From: Oscillospiraceae bacterium
GTDB taxonomy: Bacteria > Bacillota > Clostridia > Oscillospirales > Ruminococcaceae
NCBI GenBank assembly: GCA_019413245.1
Contig: DXNX01000119.1
Coordinates: 1 to 7,420 of the forward strand
Direction: 5' to 3'
Length of the DNA: 7,420 nt
Shown: piece by piece, positions 7,103 to 7,420 of the stretch
Numbering within the stretch: position 1 is the first letter of the stretch
Layout: the number at the start of each line of letters is the position of its first letter
Made by a program: the position numbers and the translations under genes
The notes under the pieces: model-generated
Seen by the model: the letters and a program-made list of their open reading frames with translations, nothing else
Databases searched by the model: none
Told to the model about the DNA's origin: nothing

Positions 7103-7123
7103 GTCTGTCTGTTGTGGGGGACC

Positions 7124-7420
7124 TCAGGTGAAGTCCGTTATGAAATGTTCTTGTGCTACGGTGGCCAGCAATTCCGCGGTGCCGGTCACCCCGAACAGGC
7201 TGCTGTCGACCATCAGGTGGGGTTATTCCGGGGCAGAGGGCAAGTGACGGGCGTACTTTTTGCTGTACCGGTCACGGGCCTTGTCTACCCGGTCAATCAT
7301 CCGTTTGGCCTCGGTGGGGGTCATTTCTAGAGAGTTGACGCAGTTCAGGTATCGTTTGGCCTTGGGAGCGTAGATGAATACCCGCAGACAGTTGTAGTTC
7401 TGCAGGACATAGTCGGCGTA
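7124..7420 (-). pseudogene. Cytidylate-kinase-like family protein, C-terminal part, interrupted by an in-frame TAA
   Basis: Read on the - strand from the window edge, 65 codons (7420-7226) begin YADYVLQNYNCLRVFIYAP and continue through MTPTEAKRMIDRVDKARDRYSKKYA to LPSAPE. This resembles the late part of the cytidylate-kinase-like family common in Clostridia: the ADYVL motif, the RVFIYAP strand, and an IDRVDKARxxYxxxY helix. A TAA (7225-7223) then stops the frame. The same frame continues for 32 more codons, beginning PHLMVDSSLFGVTGTAELL and ending at a TGA (7126-7124). That matches the family's normal final segment (LxxxSSxxGxxGTxxLI), so the stop truncates the usual C-terminus. The 5' end is outside the window. 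It could be a true nonsense mutation, a base error, or a tolerated truncation. Family assignment is from memory of motif patterns. Confidence 0.65.

Noticed and set aside
6954..7247. A 97-codon + strand frame starting GTG in the intergenic gap
   Set aside because: No ribosome binding site precedes it, it crosses the terminator hairpin, and its second half is the shadow of the - strand gene remnant.
7031..7330. A 99-codon + strand frame starting ATG after GAGGGACAGG
   Set aside because: It runs through the symmetric terminator hairpin and then antisense to the clearly family-like - strand remnant. The predicted peptide has no recognisable pattern and its ribosome site is spaced poorly.

Overview
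The window is one transport-and-catabolism operon on the + strand, followed by a convergent gene remnant on the - strand. Base composition is fairly GC-rich. Ribosome binding sites are strong AAGGAGG-type sequences, one start is TTG, and terminators are short GC stems with T tails. The cysteine desulfidase and the cytidylate-kinase-like remnant are both families common in anaerobic gut Clostridia. Together this suggests a GC-rich Clostridia member, perhaps Oscillospiraceae/Ruminococcaceae such as the Faecalibacterium-Gemmiger group. The phylum is fairly safe, the genus is a guess.

Layout. Bases 1-1595 hold a lipoprotein solute-binding protein of the SBP_bac_5 (dipeptide/oligopeptide/nickel) family, entered within its signal peptide. 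A 214-base gap follows, with a hairpin and a Rho-independent terminator. Then come five tightly packed genes: two DppB/DppC-type permeases (1810-2760, 2774-3604), two DppD/DppF-type ATPases (3618-4577, 4574-5563) and an iron-sulfur L-cysteine desulfidase of the CyuA/UPF0597 family (5556-6827). Spacings are 13 bp, 13 bp, a 4-bp overlap and an 8-bp overlap, so these five are very probably co-transcribed and partly translationally coupled. A strong terminator ends the operon at 6884-6922. After about 130 bases of non-coding, hairpin-rich DNA, a symmetric hairpin (7053-7102) can act as a terminator in both directions. The last 300 bases carry, on the - strand, the C-terminal end of a cytidylate-kinase-like protein interrupted by an in-frame TAA.

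How the genes work together. The lipoprotein should capture a peptide-like solute outside the membrane. The permease pair would pass it inward, powered by the two ATPases. The co-encoded desulfidase would split L-cysteine to pyruvate, ammonia and sulfide. The simplest reading is an uptake-and-degradation unit for a cysteine-containing peptide or related sulfur compound. The substrate is inferred from gene context only. The terminator after the binding-protein gene fits the usual pattern of more binding protein than membrane components.

I see no mobile element, CRISPR array, tRNA or rRNA. The most unusual points are the desulfidase-transporter coupling, three predicted iron-sulfur proteins in one operon, an atypical ligand-pocket motif in the binding protein, and the broken kinase-like gene.
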